A stretch of 64,000 nucleotides of DNA, from contig UCBZ01000032.1 of NCBI GenBank assembly GCA_900470775.1, forward strand, positions 124,001 through 188,000, given 5' to 3'. Under the pieces are notes generated by a model, which did no database searches, was not told the DNA's origin, and saw nothing but the letters and a program-made list of their open reading frames with translations. The DNA is from Hyphomicrobiales bacterium (GTDB lineage: Bacteria; Pseudomonadota; Alphaproteobacteria; Rhizobiales; Beijerinckiaceae). Below are positions 10,614-19,534 of this stretch, piece after piece. Position 1 is the first letter of the stretch. Each line of letters starts with the position of its first letter. Made by a program: the position numbers and the translations under genes.

Positions 10614-11849
10614 TCAGTTCTTCTGCGCCGGGACGCTGCCGGGCATAGAATCGAGCGCAGCCTGACGGTTGGCCGATTTGAGCTCGCCGCTGGCCTCGTC
10701 GATCGTCACCTCATTGCCGGTGACGGTCTGACCCGGCCGCACGAGCTGACCGCCCTCGACGATGATGCGCTCGCCGTCCTTGACGCCCCTGTCGACGAGC
10801 CAGTTGTTGCCGACGCTGCGCGATGTCGCGACCACGCGTTCCTCGACCTTGCCGTCGGCGCCGACGAACTTGGCCGTCGCCTCGCCCTTGGTGTTCCGGC
10901 CGACCGCGCGCTGCGGCAGCAGGAATGAGTTCTCGGCGATGCCCTCCTGCACCACGGCCCGCACGAACATGCCGGGCAGCAGGAGACGGTCGGGATTGGG
11001 GAACTCGGCCCGCACCGTGAAGGTGCCGGTGGTCTGGTCGATATTCGCCTCGGCGAATTCGAGCTTGCCGGACTGGGCGTATTCGGCGCCGGTGTCGAGC
11101 TTGAGCTTCACCGCGACGTTGGGGCCGCTGAGCTTCAGGCGGCCCTCCGCGACCGCGCTGCGGAACTTGAGCAGGTTGGTGCTCGACTGGATGACGTCGA
11201 CATTGATGGGTTCGAGCGCCCGGATCGTGGTCAGCGCCGTGGTCTGGCTTGCGGTGACCAGTGCGCCCGGGGTCAGCGTCGAGCGATCGACACGGCCGCC
11301 GATCGGAGCGGTGACCCTGGTGAAGCCGAGATTGATCCGCGCCGTATCGAGGCTCGCCTTGGCTGACGCGACGTCGGCCTGGGCCTGCGCCAGCGCGGCG
11401 TTGGCGTCGTCATTGTCCTGCTTGCTGATGGCGTTCTGGCGGATCAGGTCGCGATAGCGATCGACCTTGGCCTGGGCGCTGGGCACCGCGGCTTCCGCCC
11501 GCGCGAGCGCCGCCACCGCGCTGTCGAGGGCGGCCTGATAGGGCGCGGGATCGATCTCGTAGAGCAAATCGCCGGCCTTGACCTCGCTGCCCTCGCGAAA
11601 CAGGCGCGACTTGATCAGGCCGCCGACCTGCGGGCGCACCTCGGCGACAAGGCTGGCGGCGACCCGGCCGGGCAGTTCGGCTGAGATCGCGACCGGCTGC
11701 GGCCGCAGCACCACGACGCTGACCTGGGCCTGCGGCTGCGGCGGCGGAGCGGCGGCCTTCTCGCTGTTGCAGCCGGCCAGGCCCATACCGAGCAAGGCGC
11801 CCCCCGAGAACAGGAGGCGCCGGACAGTATCGGTTCGCGTGATCGGCAT
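10614..11849 (-). CDS. RND efflux periplasmic adaptor (membrane fusion protein), AcrA-like
   Basis: Lipoprotein adaptor of 411 residues that bridges pump and channel. It has a lipobox GLAGC, a lipoyl-like segment [21 protein letters not shown], a coiled-coil hairpin around [21 protein letters not shown] and the beta-barrel region [19 protein letters not shown] 11849 has GAGG six bases upstream and is preferred over ATG 11861, which lies inside the operator palindrome. First gene of the efflux operon, divergent from a TetR gene. Confidence 0.95.
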   Translation of the reverse strand: MPITRTDTVRRLLFSGGALLGMGLAGCNSEKAAAPPPQPQAQVSVVVLRPQPVAISAELPGRVAASLVAEVRPQVGGLIKSRLFREGSEVKAGDLLYEIDPAPYQAALDSAVAALARAEAAVPSAQAKVDRYRDLIRQNAISKQDNDDANAALAQAQADVASAKASLDTARINLGFTRVTAPIGGRVDRSTLTPGALVTASQTTALTTIRALEPINVDVIQSSTNLLKFRSAVAEGRLKLSGPNVAVKLKLDTGAEYAQSGKLEFAEANIDQTTGTFTVRAEFPNPDRLLLPGMFVRAVVQEGIAENSFLLPQRAVGRNTKGEATAKFVGADGKVEERVVATSRSVGNNWLVDRGVKDGERIIVEGGQLVRPGQTVTGNEVTIDEASGELKSANRQAALDSMPGSVPAQKN

Positions 11850-11860
11850 CTGGCGCCTCA

Positions 11861-11884
11861 TTAGGAAACTGGTGAGTTTCTTAA
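11861..11884. promoter_or_regulatory. Palindromic operator of the efflux operon
   Basis: A 24-base imperfect palindrome with arms TTAGGAAACT and AGTTTCTTAA around GGTG; the inner GAAACT/AGTTTC match is perfect. It lies just upstream of the adaptor start and between the divergent adaptor and TetR genes, the usual place for an AcrR-type repressor site. Binding by the neighbouring TetR protein is inferred. Confidence 0.65.
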
Positions 11885-11937
11885 CGCTTGATTTCTGCCC
11901 CTGTCAAACGCCATGATGTTTCCAGGGGTAACTGCCA

Positions 11938-12600
11938 ATGATCGACAATTATGGGGATGCGATGGCCGCGACGCCGCGCCTGCGCGGGCGGCCGAAGCAG
12001 AGACCGGACGCGGAAGAGCGGCAGCGCATCGCCGCTGCCGCCTGCGATCTGTTCCTCGATCTCGGCTACGGCGCCACCACGATGGATGCGGTGGCGGCGC
12101 GCTGCGGTGTCTCGAAAAAGACACTTTACCGGCTTTTCCCGGCTAAAACCGACCTGTTCCGGGCGATGATCGCCGATCATCGCAAGTCGATGCTGGCGCT
12201 GCCGCGTGCCGATGACGACCTGCCACTGGACGAGGCGCTGGCCGATATCTTCCGCCTCGATATCGGCGAGGTGGAGAACCGCGAGCGGCTCGCCTTCATC
12301 AGGCTCGCCATTGCGGATGCCGACCGATTTCCCGAAATCGGCGAAGCGATCACAAAAGAGGGAGCGGCGCCGGCACGGCAGCTGCTCGCGGACTGGCTCG
12401 ACCGCCAGCAGCAGCGCGGCACCCTGCGGTCTTTTCCACCGGGAACGGCGGCGCGAATGCTGATGGATATGGTCTTCAGCGTTCTGGTAAAGCGCTTTCC
12501 GGGCGACGACCTGATGACGCGCGAGGACCGCATCGCCCATGCCCGGCAATGCATCGACGTGTTTCTGCGCGGGGTCGCGGAGGTGGCGCCGCTCGCGTGA
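11938..12600 (+). CDS. TetR/AcrR-family transcriptional repressor
   Basis: Local regulator of 220 residues, probably repressing the divergent RND operon and released by drug binding. The helix-turn-helix runs about residues 46-70 with TTMDAVAARCGVSKKTLYRLFPAK, preceded by a basic RLRGRPKQRP tail. The C-terminal ligand and dimer domain, with MDMVFSVLVKRFPGD, resembles the AefR/TetR_C group. An AGGGG ribosome site stands before ATG 11938. Its 3' end converges on the amidohydrolase gene with only 31 bases between them. Confidence 0.93.
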   Translation: MIDNYGDAMAATPRLRGRPKQRPDAEERQRIAAAACDLFLDLGYGATTMDAVAARCGVSKKTLYRLFPAKTDLFRAMIADHRKSMLALPRADDDLPLDEALADIFRLDIGEVENRERLAFIRLAIADADRFPEIGEAITKEGAAPARQLLADWLDRQQQRGTLRSFPPGTAARMLMDMVFSVLVKRFPGDDLMTREDRIAHARQCIDVFLRGVAEVAPLA

Positions 12601-12631
12601 GCGCCGGCCCGGCTTAAAGCCGCGCGCGAAC

Positions 12632-14068
12632 TCAGCAGCAGCCGAGGCGCGCGAGGTAGTGCTGGCGCACCGCGCTCTCCAGCGGCGGCAGGGCGGAGAC
12701 GAGGCCGGCACGCTGCGCGATGCCGCTGCGATAGATGCCGCGCAATTCGTCATGGACGGCGTCGAGATCGACGCCCTGGACGCGGCCATGGCTGACGATC
12801 GTGCGGCCGGCGACGACCAGTTCGCGGATATGGCGGCGATTGGCGCGGGCGAACATCAGGTCGAGCGGATCGACCGGCATCAGCGCATCCTCGTCGAGCG
12901 CGGCGCGGTCGAGGATGAGGAGATCGGCCGCCTGCCCTGCCGCGATCTGCCCACCGGCCGGCGCGCCGAGCGCGATGCGGCCGTTCTCCAGCGCCATAGC
13001 GAGCACGTCGCGCGGTGACAGTTCCGTGTCGAAGCCCCAGCCTGAATGCAGCGACCAGAGCAGGCGCAGTTCGCGCAGGGCGTCATCATCCTCGTCGAAG
13101 GCCTGGCCGTCGACACCAAGCGCGACCTTGCAGCCGCGCCGGACCATCTCCGCGACCGGCGCGAGGCCCGAGCGCAAGGCAAGGTTGGAGGAGGTATTGG
13201 TGGCGATGACGCAGCCGGCCTCGGCGATCATCTCCAGCTCATCGGGCCGGGCCCAGACGCAATGCGCCAGCGTCAGGCGCGGCGACAATAATCCGATCTC
13301 CTTCCAGTGCTTCACCAGCCCGTTGGGATAGGTCCGGTCGGCCCAGTCGCGCTGGTATTTCGTCTCGAAGAGATGGGTTGTCACGCGCCGCCCGGTCAAA
13401 GCGGAAGCCTCAGCGATGGCCTGCCAGAGCGCGTCGGAACCCCATTGCGGGCCGTTGGGGGCGTATTGCACATCGACCATCGGCCCGGCGATGGCCTGAG
13501 CCACCGCATCGACGCGGGCGATCTGCTCGGCGATGGGGAGCATGGGGGCGAGATAGCGGCTTTCGATCTCGGCGCGGGAGACGGGATCGAGCGCCGCCAG
13601 CACCGGGCCGTGATCGCCATAGACCAGCGGGTTCTGGTCGCGCATGCCGACGCCGAAGGCGATGCGGACACCGACATCGCGGGCGGCGCGGGCCATGGCG
13701 GTGGCCTCCGTGGCCAGATCCGTCAGGCCCATCGGCCGGACATGGTGGATCATCACCGCGCCCTGCCCACCGAGCGCGGCGCGGCCGAGCGGCGCCAGCG
13801 TCGCGAGATAGGGATCGACGGGGGCAAACAGCGCCAGCCGATGCAGCCATTGTTCGAGTGGCTTGCCGAAGCCGCCGACGGAGCTCGTCCAGATCGGGCG
13901 GGCATGGTCATGCGCATTGACCAGTGCCGGCAGCACGACGACGTCGTCCTGCGGTGGGCTCGTGGCGGCCTCGACGGCCGCGATCCTGCCGCCGTCGAGG
14001 GTGAGCGTGGTGTCACCCAGGCTGCGGCGCGCATCGAAGGCGTGGCCGGCGGTGATCTGGCGCATCAT
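12632..14068 (-). CDS. Atz/TRZ-like amidohydrolase (chlorohydrolase/deaminase family)
   Basis: Metal-dependent hydrolase of about 478 residues. The metal-site motifs of the cytosine-deaminase/Atz branch are visible: LVNAHDHARP (HxH), a histidine in THLFETKYQRDW, LAHCVWARPDE and the aspartate in ALGVDGQAFDEDDD. The C-terminal strand region ADLLILDRAALDEDAL completes the composite domain. ATG 14068 or 14065 follows GGAG. It is last in the NMT1-type uptake operon, separated from the second binding protein by a family C palindrome. A deaminating or ring-side-group role on a nitrogen heterocycle is likely; the substrate is unknown. Confidence 0.87.
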   Translation of the reverse strand: MMRQITAGHAFDARRSLGDTTLTLDGGRIAAVEAATSPPQDDVVVLPALVNAHDHARPIWTSSVGGFGKPLEQWLHRLALFAPVDPYLATLAPLGRAALGGQGAVMIHHVRPMGLTDLATEATAMARAARDVGVRIAFGVGMRDQNPLVYGDHGPVLAALDPVSRAEIESRYLAPMLPIAEQIARVDAVAQAIAGPMVDVQYAPNGPQWGSDALWQAIAEASALTGRRVTTHLFETKYQRDWADRTYPNGLVKHWKEIGLLSPRLTLAHCVWARPDELEMIAEAGCVIATNTSSNLALRSGLAPVAEMVRRGCKVALGVDGQAFDEDDDALRELRLLWSLHSGWGFDTELSPRDVLAMALENGRIALGAPAGGQIAAGQAADLLILDRAALDEDALMPVDPLDLMFARANRRHIRELVVAGRTIVSHGRVQGVDLDAVHDELRGIYRSGIAQRAGLVSALPPLESAVRQHYLARLGCC

Positions 14069-14112
14069 GAGGCTCCGTGCTGGTGGATCGGACGTCGTCG
14101 CACGTTGTCGCA

Positions 14113-14207
14113 CGTCATGCTCGGGCTTGACCCGAGCATCTCTTAAAATCAGCGCCTTCTCGTCCTGATATTCCCGGGTCGGTGCTGCGCACCGCCCGAG
14201 AATGACG
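14113..14207. repeat. Family C interspersed palindrome, copy C1
   Basis: Begins CGTCATGCTCGGGCTTGACC and ends CCCGAGAATGACG, with CGAGCATCTC in the left arm. Lies between the second binding-protein gene and the amidohydrolase gene, inside the operon. Confidence 0.8.
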
Positions 14208-14214
14208 CTGGTCC

Positions 14215-15258
14215 TCAGCTCTTCGGCACAGCAAAACTGCGCTCGGCGCGGGGCGGCAGGAAGGCGCGGTTGAACACGTCCTCGACCTTCGGCGTGCCCT
14301 TCAGCTCGAAGGCCTCGCCGATTTGGGTGATCGCCTTGGCCATGCGCTCGTCGGAGACGTCGCCGGCGCCGAGTGTCTGTGTCTCAGGCGTGAACATATG
14401 CGCCTTGTAGGTGAATGCGATGCGCCTGGCCTCGATCTCGGCGTTCACGGTCGGCTCGACGCGGTTCATCACCTTGCCGCCCTCAGTCGGGTTGGCGGTC
14501 ATCTCGATCATCGCCTTGTTGATGGCCCGGACGAGCCCTGCGACCGCCTTGGGATTTTCCCTGATCAGCTTCTGCGAGACCATGACGCCGTTCGAATAGG
14601 ATTCGATGCCGTGGTCCGCATACATGATGAATTTGTAGTCTTTGTCGGGATCCTGCTTCATCCCGACCAGGTTCATGTAGGAGGTCACGGTGAAGACGAA
14701 GCCGCCATCGACCTGGTTCTGCACAAGCATCATCTCCTGCACGGACGGCGCGATGTTGACGATCTCAACCTTGCCGGCGTCGACGCCGTTGAGCTTGGCG
14801 AAGATCGGGAAGAGACGCTGCGTGGCGGCGCCAGCGGGCGAACTCAGCTTCTTGCCCTCGAGGTCCTTCAGCGTCTTGACCGGCCCATCGGCCTTGTGGA
14901 TGATCGCGAAGGGCGCCTTGTTGTAGATCATGTAGACCATCACCGGCTGCTCGCCCGGCTTGTTCACGGCTTGCTGGATGATCGCGTTCATGTCGCCGAA
15001 ACCGGCGTCATAGGCACCGCCCATGATGCGGGTCACGGTCGCGGCCGAGCCATCGCCCTGGTCAATGGTGACGTCGAGGCCCTCGGCGGCGAAATAGCCC
15101 TTCTCCTTGGCGTGGAAATACCAGGAGTGGACGCCCTGGAATTTCCAGTCGAGCGTGAAGCGGATCTTGGTCGGAGCCTGGGCCAGGGCGGGCGCGGCGA
15201 AGCCCATGGTCGCCGTGATGGCGGCGGCAAGCGTGGCTTTCAGGAAGTGGCGGCGCAT
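14215..15258 (-). CDS. NMT1/THI5-like ABC transporter binding protein (second copy in operon)
   Basis: Periplasmic binding protein of 347 residues, of the class that binds pyrimidine-like, taurine-like or riboflavin-like ligands. Signal peptide residues 1-26 end [43 protein letters not shown] and [14 protein letters not shown] are typical NMT1 motifs. It is clearly paralogous to the protein at 19535-20587, and both lie in the same operon. An AGGAGA ribosome site precedes ATG 15258. Partner of the permease 35 bases upstream in transcription order. Confidence 0.92.
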   Translation of the reverse strand: MRRHFLKATLAAAITATMGFAAPALAQAPTKIRFTLDWKFQGVHSWYFHAKEKGYFAAEGLDVTIDQGDGSAATVTRIMGGAYDAGFGDMNAIIQQAVNKPGEQPVMVYMIYNKAPFAIIHKADGPVKTLKDLEGKKLSSPAGAATQRLFPIFAKLNGVDAGKVEIVNIAPSVQEMMLVQNQVDGGFVFTVTSYMNLVGMKQDPDKDYKFIMYADHGIESYSNGVMVSQKLIRENPKAVAGLVRAINKAMIEMTANPTEGGKVMNRVEPTVNAEIEARRIAFTYKAHMFTPETQTLGAGDVSDERMAKAITQIGEAFELKGTPKVEDVFNRAFLPPRAERSFAVPKS

Positions 15259-15292
15259 CGGGTTCTCCTGGTCTCGGGACGGGCGGGAATGG

Positions 15293-16075
15293 TCAGGCGG
15301 AAGCGAGGTCGGTCTTGCGGTGGGCCCAGCCGGTGACGCGCTGCTCGATCAGCGAGAACAGGACGTAGAGGGCCACACCGAGGCCGGCGAGGACGAAGAG
15401 CCCGGCGAAGACCAGCGGCACGTTGAAGCTGGAAGACGCGATCATCATCATGTTGCCGATGCCGCGGTTGGAGGCGACCGTCTCGGCCACGACCGAGCCG
15501 ACGAAGGCGAGCGTGATCGCGACCTTCAGCGCGGCGAAGAAATAGGGCATCGCGCGCGGCAGGCTGACATTCCAGAGGATGTCCCATTTCGACGCCTTGA
15601 GCGTCTTCATCACGTCCTCGAGCTCGGGCTCGACGGTGGCGATGCCGGTCGCGACGTTCACGACGATCGGGAAGATGCAGATGATCATCGCGGTGAGGAT
15701 CGCGGGCACCGTGCCGGCGCCGTACCAGAGCACGAAGATCGGCACGACCGCGACCTTGGGTATCGAGGAGAAGCCGACCAGCAGCGGATAGGCGGTGTCA
15801 TAGGCGAGCTTCGACGACCCGATCAGGATGCCGAGCAGGAGCCCGATGACGACGCCGATGCTGAAGCCGATCAGCGTCGTGTAGAGCGTCTGCCAGGTGT
15901 GCGGCCAGATCGCCGGCCAGTACTGGATCAGCGCCGCAATGATCTGCGTCGGGCGCGGCAGCAGGATGTCGGAGATGCCCGCCATCAGGCAGAACAGCTC
16001 CCAGAACACGAAGACGCCGATGATGAGCGCGGTCGAGGCGCCCTTCTCGCGGATGATCTCGCCGATCCGTTCCAT
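15293..16075 (-). CDS. ABC transporter permease, SsuC/ThiX type
   Basis: Inner-membrane permease of 260 residues of the BPD_transp_1 family, with about six transmembrane helices. It starts [20 protein letters not shown] and carries the cytoplasmic coupling loop [31 protein letters not shown] (shown here in part as the EAA-like motif). ATG 16075 with GGAGGAGC upstream was chosen over a longer reading that would include palindrome B1. It works with the ATPase at 16239 and the two binding proteins. Confidence 0.93.
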   Translation of the reverse strand: MERIGEIIREKGASTALIIGVFVFWELFCLMAGISDILLPRPTQIIAALIQYWPAIWPHTWQTLYTTLIGFSIGVVIGLLLGILIGSSKLAYDTAYPLLVGFSSIPKVAVVPIFVLWYGAGTVPAILTAMIICIFPIVVNVATGIATVEPELEDVMKTLKASKWDILWNVSLPRAMPYFFAALKVAITLAFVGSVVAETVASNRGIGNMMMIASSSFNVPLVFAGLFVLAGLGVALYVLFSLIEQRVTGWAHRKTDLASA

Positions 16076-16110
16076 CAGATGCTCCTCCGAAACGTGCCCG
16101 CAGTTCTCAC

Positions 16111-16228
16111 AGCCCTCATCCTGAGGAGCCGCGAAGCGGCGTCTCGAAGGATGCTCCAGAAAGCTCCGGAGACCGCTGGAGCATCCTTCGAGACGCGGGC
16201 TTGCGCCCACTCCTCAGGATGAGGGCTG
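16111..16228. repeat. Family B interspersed palindrome, copy B1
   Basis: Starts AGCCCTCATCCTGAGGAGC and ends CTCCTCAGGATGAGGGCTG. Inner arms GAAGGATGCTCCAG and CTGGAGCATCCTTC pair. Small side hairpins are GCCGC-GAA-GCGGC and GGGC-TTGC-GCCC. Located between ATPase and permease genes of the operon. Confidence 0.88.
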
Positions 16229-16238
16229 TGTGTGTGAC

Positions 16239-17114
16239 TCATGATCTGGGTCCACCGGGCGCGTGGCTGACGATGCCGGTGCCGCCGCGCGCGCCGACGA
16301 TCATCGCCCGCAGGCGCTGGTTGAGCGCGACGAAATCGGGCTCGAAGGTCATGTCGATGGTGCGCGGGCGCGCGATCTCGACCGGTGAATCGTCGAGGAT
16401 GCGGCCGGGCCTGGCGCTCATCACGCAGATGCGGTCGGCGAGATAGGCGGCCTCCTTGAGATCATGCGTGACCAGAAGAACGGTCAGCTTCTTGGAGAGC
16501 CAGAGGTCCTGCATGATCGCCCAGAGCTCCTCGCGGGTGAACTGGTCGAGCGCGCCGAAGGGCTCGTCCAGCAGCAGGAGGTCGGGGTCGTGGATCAAGG
16601 CGCGGCAGAGATTGGCGCGCTGCATCATGCCGCCCGAGAGCTGCCAGGGGTACTTGTCGCCGAAGCCGCCAAGGCCGACCTGGTCGAGCAGCGTCTCGAC
16701 GCGGTCGCGATATTCGGTCTTGCGCTTGGCGCGATAGCCCTGCCGGAAGGGCGGCACGATCTTCAGCGGCAGCATGACGTTGTCGCGGATGTTGAGCCAG
16801 GGCAGCAGCGTCGGGTTCTGATAGGCCATGCCGATGCGGATCGGCGTCGCGCCGATCTCCCGGCCGGCGACGAAGACATGCCCCGTGGAGGGCTTCAGCA
16901 ATTCGCCGACCATCTTCAGAATGGTCGACTTGCCGCAGCCGGAAGGGCCAACCAGCGCGACGAACTCGCCCTCGGCGACTTTCAGTGAGGTCGGCGCCAG
17001 CGCCTGCACGGCCTTCTCGCCGCGGCCATAGGTGATCGAGGCGCCCTGGAACTCGATGAAGGCCGGAACGCGTATCGCGGTGGCCGGCTCGATGGTGGTG
17101 AGGCTTACGTTCAC
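16239..17114 (-). CDS. ABC transporter ATP-binding protein, SsuB/TauB type
   Basis: ATPase of 291 residues driving the NMT1-type importer. Walker A GPSGCGKST lies near residues 57-65, the Q-loop in MAYQNPTLLPWLN, the signature LSGGMMQRANLCRAL, Walker B LLLLDEPFGALD and the switch histidine in LVTHDLKEAAYLADR. Its ATG overlaps the stop of the hydantoinase-like gene as ATGA, so transport and catabolic genes are translationally coupled. The last codons end about ten bases from palindrome B1. Confidence 0.95.
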   Translation of the reverse strand: MNVSLTTIEPATAIRVPAFIEFQGASITYGRGEKAVQALAPTSLKVAEGEFVALVGPSGCGKSTILKMVGELLKPSTGHVFVAGREIGATPIRIGMAYQNPTLLPWLNIRDNVMLPLKIVPPFRQGYRAKRKTEYRDRVETLLDQVGLGGFGDKYPWQLSGGMMQRANLCRALIHDPDLLLLDEPFGALDQFTREELWAIMQDLWLSKKLTVLLVTHDLKEAAYLADRICVMSARPGRILDDSPVEIARPRTIDMTFEPDFVALNQRLRAMIVGARGGTGIVSHAPGGPRS

Positions 17115-18577
17115 GACCTAGCTCCCGTTGCGGCGATGGCAGGCGCTTGCAAACATGCAGCCAAGGTCTGGTCGGCATTGCGGACATTGGGCTTGGGCAT
17201 GGCCTGGATGCCCGTGACCTGCCGGCCCCAGCCGCTGGTCGCCTCGACGAGCTTGCGATCGCGCTGGACGAAGCGGCCGCGCACCAGCGTGTGGATCGGC
17301 ACGCCGGTGACGCTGACGCCCTCGAAGGGCGTGATCTTGCCGCGTGAATGCAGCGCTTCGGCCCGGATCGTCTCGGTGCGCTCCATGTCGACGACGGCGA
17401 TGTCGGCCTCGGCGCCGGCCTCGATGCGGCCCTTGGCCGGCCAGAGGCCGAAGGACTTGGCCGGGTTCTCGGCCGAGATGCGGACATAATGCTCCAGCGT
17501 CATGCGGCCTTTCGAGACCTCGTTCAGCATCAGCGGCATCTGCGTCTCGACGCCGGGGAAGCCGCAATCGGCCTGCCAGATCACCGACTTGGTCTTCTCC
17601 TCGACGCTGTGCGGGGCGTGGTCGGTCGCGATCATGTCGACGACGCCCGATTGCAGCGCTGCCCAGATCGCAGCGGAATCCGAGGCCTCGCGCACCGGCG
17701 GGTTGACGCGGATGATCGAGCCCAGCCGCTCGTAATCGCGGCTATCGAGCAGGAGATAGCAGGGGCAGGTCTCGCCGGTGATCTCGACGCCGCGCGCCTT
17801 GGCGTCAGCGAGCGGGCGCAGTTCGGCGGCCGAGGAGATATGCAGGATATGGACGCGCGCGCCGGTCCATTCGGCGAGTTCGGCCGCACGCGAGACCGCT
17901 TCCGCCGCGACGATCGCAGGGCGCGCTGCGATATGGGCGAGCGGGTCGTTGCGGCCGGCCGCCATCAGGCGCTGCTGGCGCCAGGCCATGATCGAGGCCG
18001 TCTCGGCATGGAGCGAGATGCGCAGCCCCGAGGGCGCGATGATCTCGAAGCCCTCCAGCATCGCGCCGGTCGAGGGCGATGGCAGATTGCCGAAGGTGTT
18101 GCCCATGAAGCATTTGAAGGCGTTGACGCCGCCGTCGATCAGGCCCTGCAGCTCGTCGATGTTGTCCTCCGCCAGCAGCCCGTAGATGCCGTAATCGACA
18201 TGGGCCTTGGCGGCCGCCTCCTGCTTCTGCCTGAGTTCCACGACCGAGCGCGTCGGCGGGTTGGTGTTGGGCATCTCAAAGACGGTGGTGGTGCCGCCCA
18301 TCGCGGCCGCCGCGCTGCCGGTGCGCCAGTCTTCCTTGTGGGTGTAGCCGGGCTCGCGGAAATGGACATGGACGTCGATGGCGCCCGGCAGCAGGAATTT
18401 GCCGGTGACGTCGACCGTCTCGCGATCAGCCGGCATCGCAGCGGGGGCACCGACCAGCGCGATCAAACCGTCCTTGATCGCGACATCGGCGGCAAAGCGC
18501 GTCTTGCCGGTGACGATCGTGCCGCCGGTGAGGACGAGGTCGGCGATGAAGGGAGCTTCGGTCATGGCGGCGCTCAC
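17111..18577 (-). CDS. Dihydroorotase/allantoinase/hydantoinase-like amidohydrolase
   Basis: Cyclic amidohydrolase of 488 residues. The metal motif DVHVHFREPGYTHKED is close to dihydroorotase and allantoinase. The lysine in GVNAFKCFMGN is probably the carbamylated bridging ligand. Histidines in LHAETA and HILHIS and the aspartate in DMIATDHAPHS complete the site. It should open a cyclic amide or ureide ring. It overlaps the SDR gene upstream and the ATPase gene downstream by four bases each, so it belongs to the uptake operon rather than to general pyrimidine synthesis. Allantoin, a hydantoin or a dihydropyrimidine are candidate substrates. Confidence 0.9.
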   Translation of the reverse strand: MSAAMTEAPFIADLVLTGGTIVTGKTRFAADVAIKDGLIALVGAPAAMPADRETVDVTGKFLLPGAIDVHVHFREPGYTHKEDWRTGSAAAAMGGTTTVFEMPNTNPPTRSVVELRQKQEAAAKAHVDYGIYGLLAEDNIDELQGLIDGGVNAFKCFMGNTFGNLPSPSTGAMLEGFEIIAPSGLRISLHAETASIMAWRQQRLMAAGRNDPLAHIAARPAIVAAEAVSRAAELAEWTGARVHILHISSAAELRPLADAKARGVEITGETCPCYLLLDSRDYERLGSIIRVNPPVREASDSAAIWAALQSGVVDMIATDHAPHSVEEKTKSVIWQADCGFPGVETQMPLMLNEVSKGRMTLEHYVRISAENPAKSFGLWPAKGRIEAGAEADIAVVDMERTETIRAEALHSRGKITPFEGVSVTGVPIHTLVRGRFVQRDRKLVEATSGWGRQVTGIQAMPKPNVRNADQTLAACLQAPAIAATGARS

Positions 18578-19368
18578 AGCATGGCCCAGCCGCCATCGAC
18601 CGGCAGGTCGACGCCGGTGATCTGGCGGGAGACGTCGGAGGCGAGGAAGAGGCAGGCATTGGCCACGTCCTCATCGGTCGAGACGCGCTTCAGCGCATAA
18701 TCGGCCGCGTGCTTCTCGAAGGCGGCTTCTTCCGAGATGCCGAGGCGTTTTGCCATCTCTGGCACGACCTTGCCGCGGAAGCGCGGCCCATCGACCATGC
18801 CCGGCGCGACGCAGTTGACGTTGATGCCATAGGGCCCAGCTTCCAGCGCGAAGCTCTTGGTGATGCCGCGCAAGCCCCATTTCGAGGCTGAATAGGCCAT
18901 CCGCCCTGCCCGTCCGCGCATGCCGAAGGTGCCGCCGACATTGACGACCTTGCCGGAGCCCTGGGCGATCATCGCCGGCAGGCAGGCGCGCATCGTGTTG
19001 AAGCAGCCGCGCATGTTGAGGTCGACGATCTCGTCGAACTCGTCCTCCGTGGTCTCCCAGCCGGTCTTGCCGATCGGGCCCGAGCCGCCGGCGACATTGA
19101 CGAGGATGTCGATGCGCCCGCCGAAGGCGGTTTTGGTCTGCGCGATGGCAGCGTCGCAGTCCGAGCCTTTGGTGATGTCGCAGGCGATGACGATGGCTTC
19201 CGCGCCCTTGGCCCGCATTTCGGCGGCGACCGGCTCGATCGCGGCGATGTCGCGGCCGATGAGCGCCAGCTTGCAGCCCTCGGCCGCGAAGGCCCGGGTG
19301 ACGGCGGCGCCCATGCCCTTGGCCGGGCCGGTGATGACCGCGACGCGGCCTTTGAGGTTCAGATCCAT
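18574..19368 (-). CDS. Short-chain dehydrogenase/reductase (SDR)
   Basis: Classical SDR of 264 residues using NAD(P)H. The nucleotide motif is TGPAKGMGAAVTRAF (TGxxxGxG form), followed by NVAGG for the NAG motif. The catalytic Tyr-x-x-x-Lys is in MAYSASKWGLRG, and GGTFGMRG replaces the usual serine strand context. The C-terminal DVSRQITGVDLPVDGGWAML is standard. Start ATG 19368 begins MDLNLKGRVAVITG. It sits between the first binding protein and the hydantoinase-like gene, so it probably acts on the same imported compound or its product. Confidence 0.92.
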   Translation of the reverse strand: MDLNLKGRVAVITGPAKGMGAAVTRAFAAEGCKLALIGRDIAAIEPVAAEMRAKGAEAIVIACDITKGSDCDAAIAQTKTAFGGRIDILVNVAGGSGPIGKTGWETTEDEFDEIVDLNMRGCFNTMRACLPAMIAQGSGKVVNVGGTFGMRGRAGRMAYSASKWGLRGITKSFALEAGPYGINVNCVAPGMVDGPRFRGKVVPEMAKRLGISEEAAFEKHAADYALKRVSTDEDVANACLFLASDVSRQITGVDLPVDGGWAML

Positions 19369-19410
19369 CGTCAATCTCTTGTTTTCGTATGTACTTAGTC
19401 TGTCCTCAAC

Positions 19411-19523
19411 CCTCATCCTGAGGAGGCCCGCAGGGCCGTCTCGAAGGATGCTCCAGCCCGTACCAGAGACTTCTGGACCATCCTTCGAGACGCTGCTGAC
19501 GCAGCTCCTCAGGATGAGGGCTG
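19411..19523. repeat. Family B interspersed palindrome, copy B2
   Basis: Arms CCTCATCCTGAGGAGG and CTCCTCAGGATGAGGGCTGG. Side hairpins GGCCC-GCA-GGGCC and GCTGC-TGAC-GCAGC differ in sequence from other copies but keep the pairing. Located between SDR and first binding-protein genes. Confidence 0.88.
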
Positions 19524-19534
19524 GAGGGAGGGCT

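Noticed and set aside
8264-10648. Very long open frame on the plus strand opposite the RND pump
   Set aside because: High GC leaves few stops on the antisense strand. The translation is rich in Arg, Asp, His and Gly with no family pattern, and the minus-strand AcrB protein is complete.
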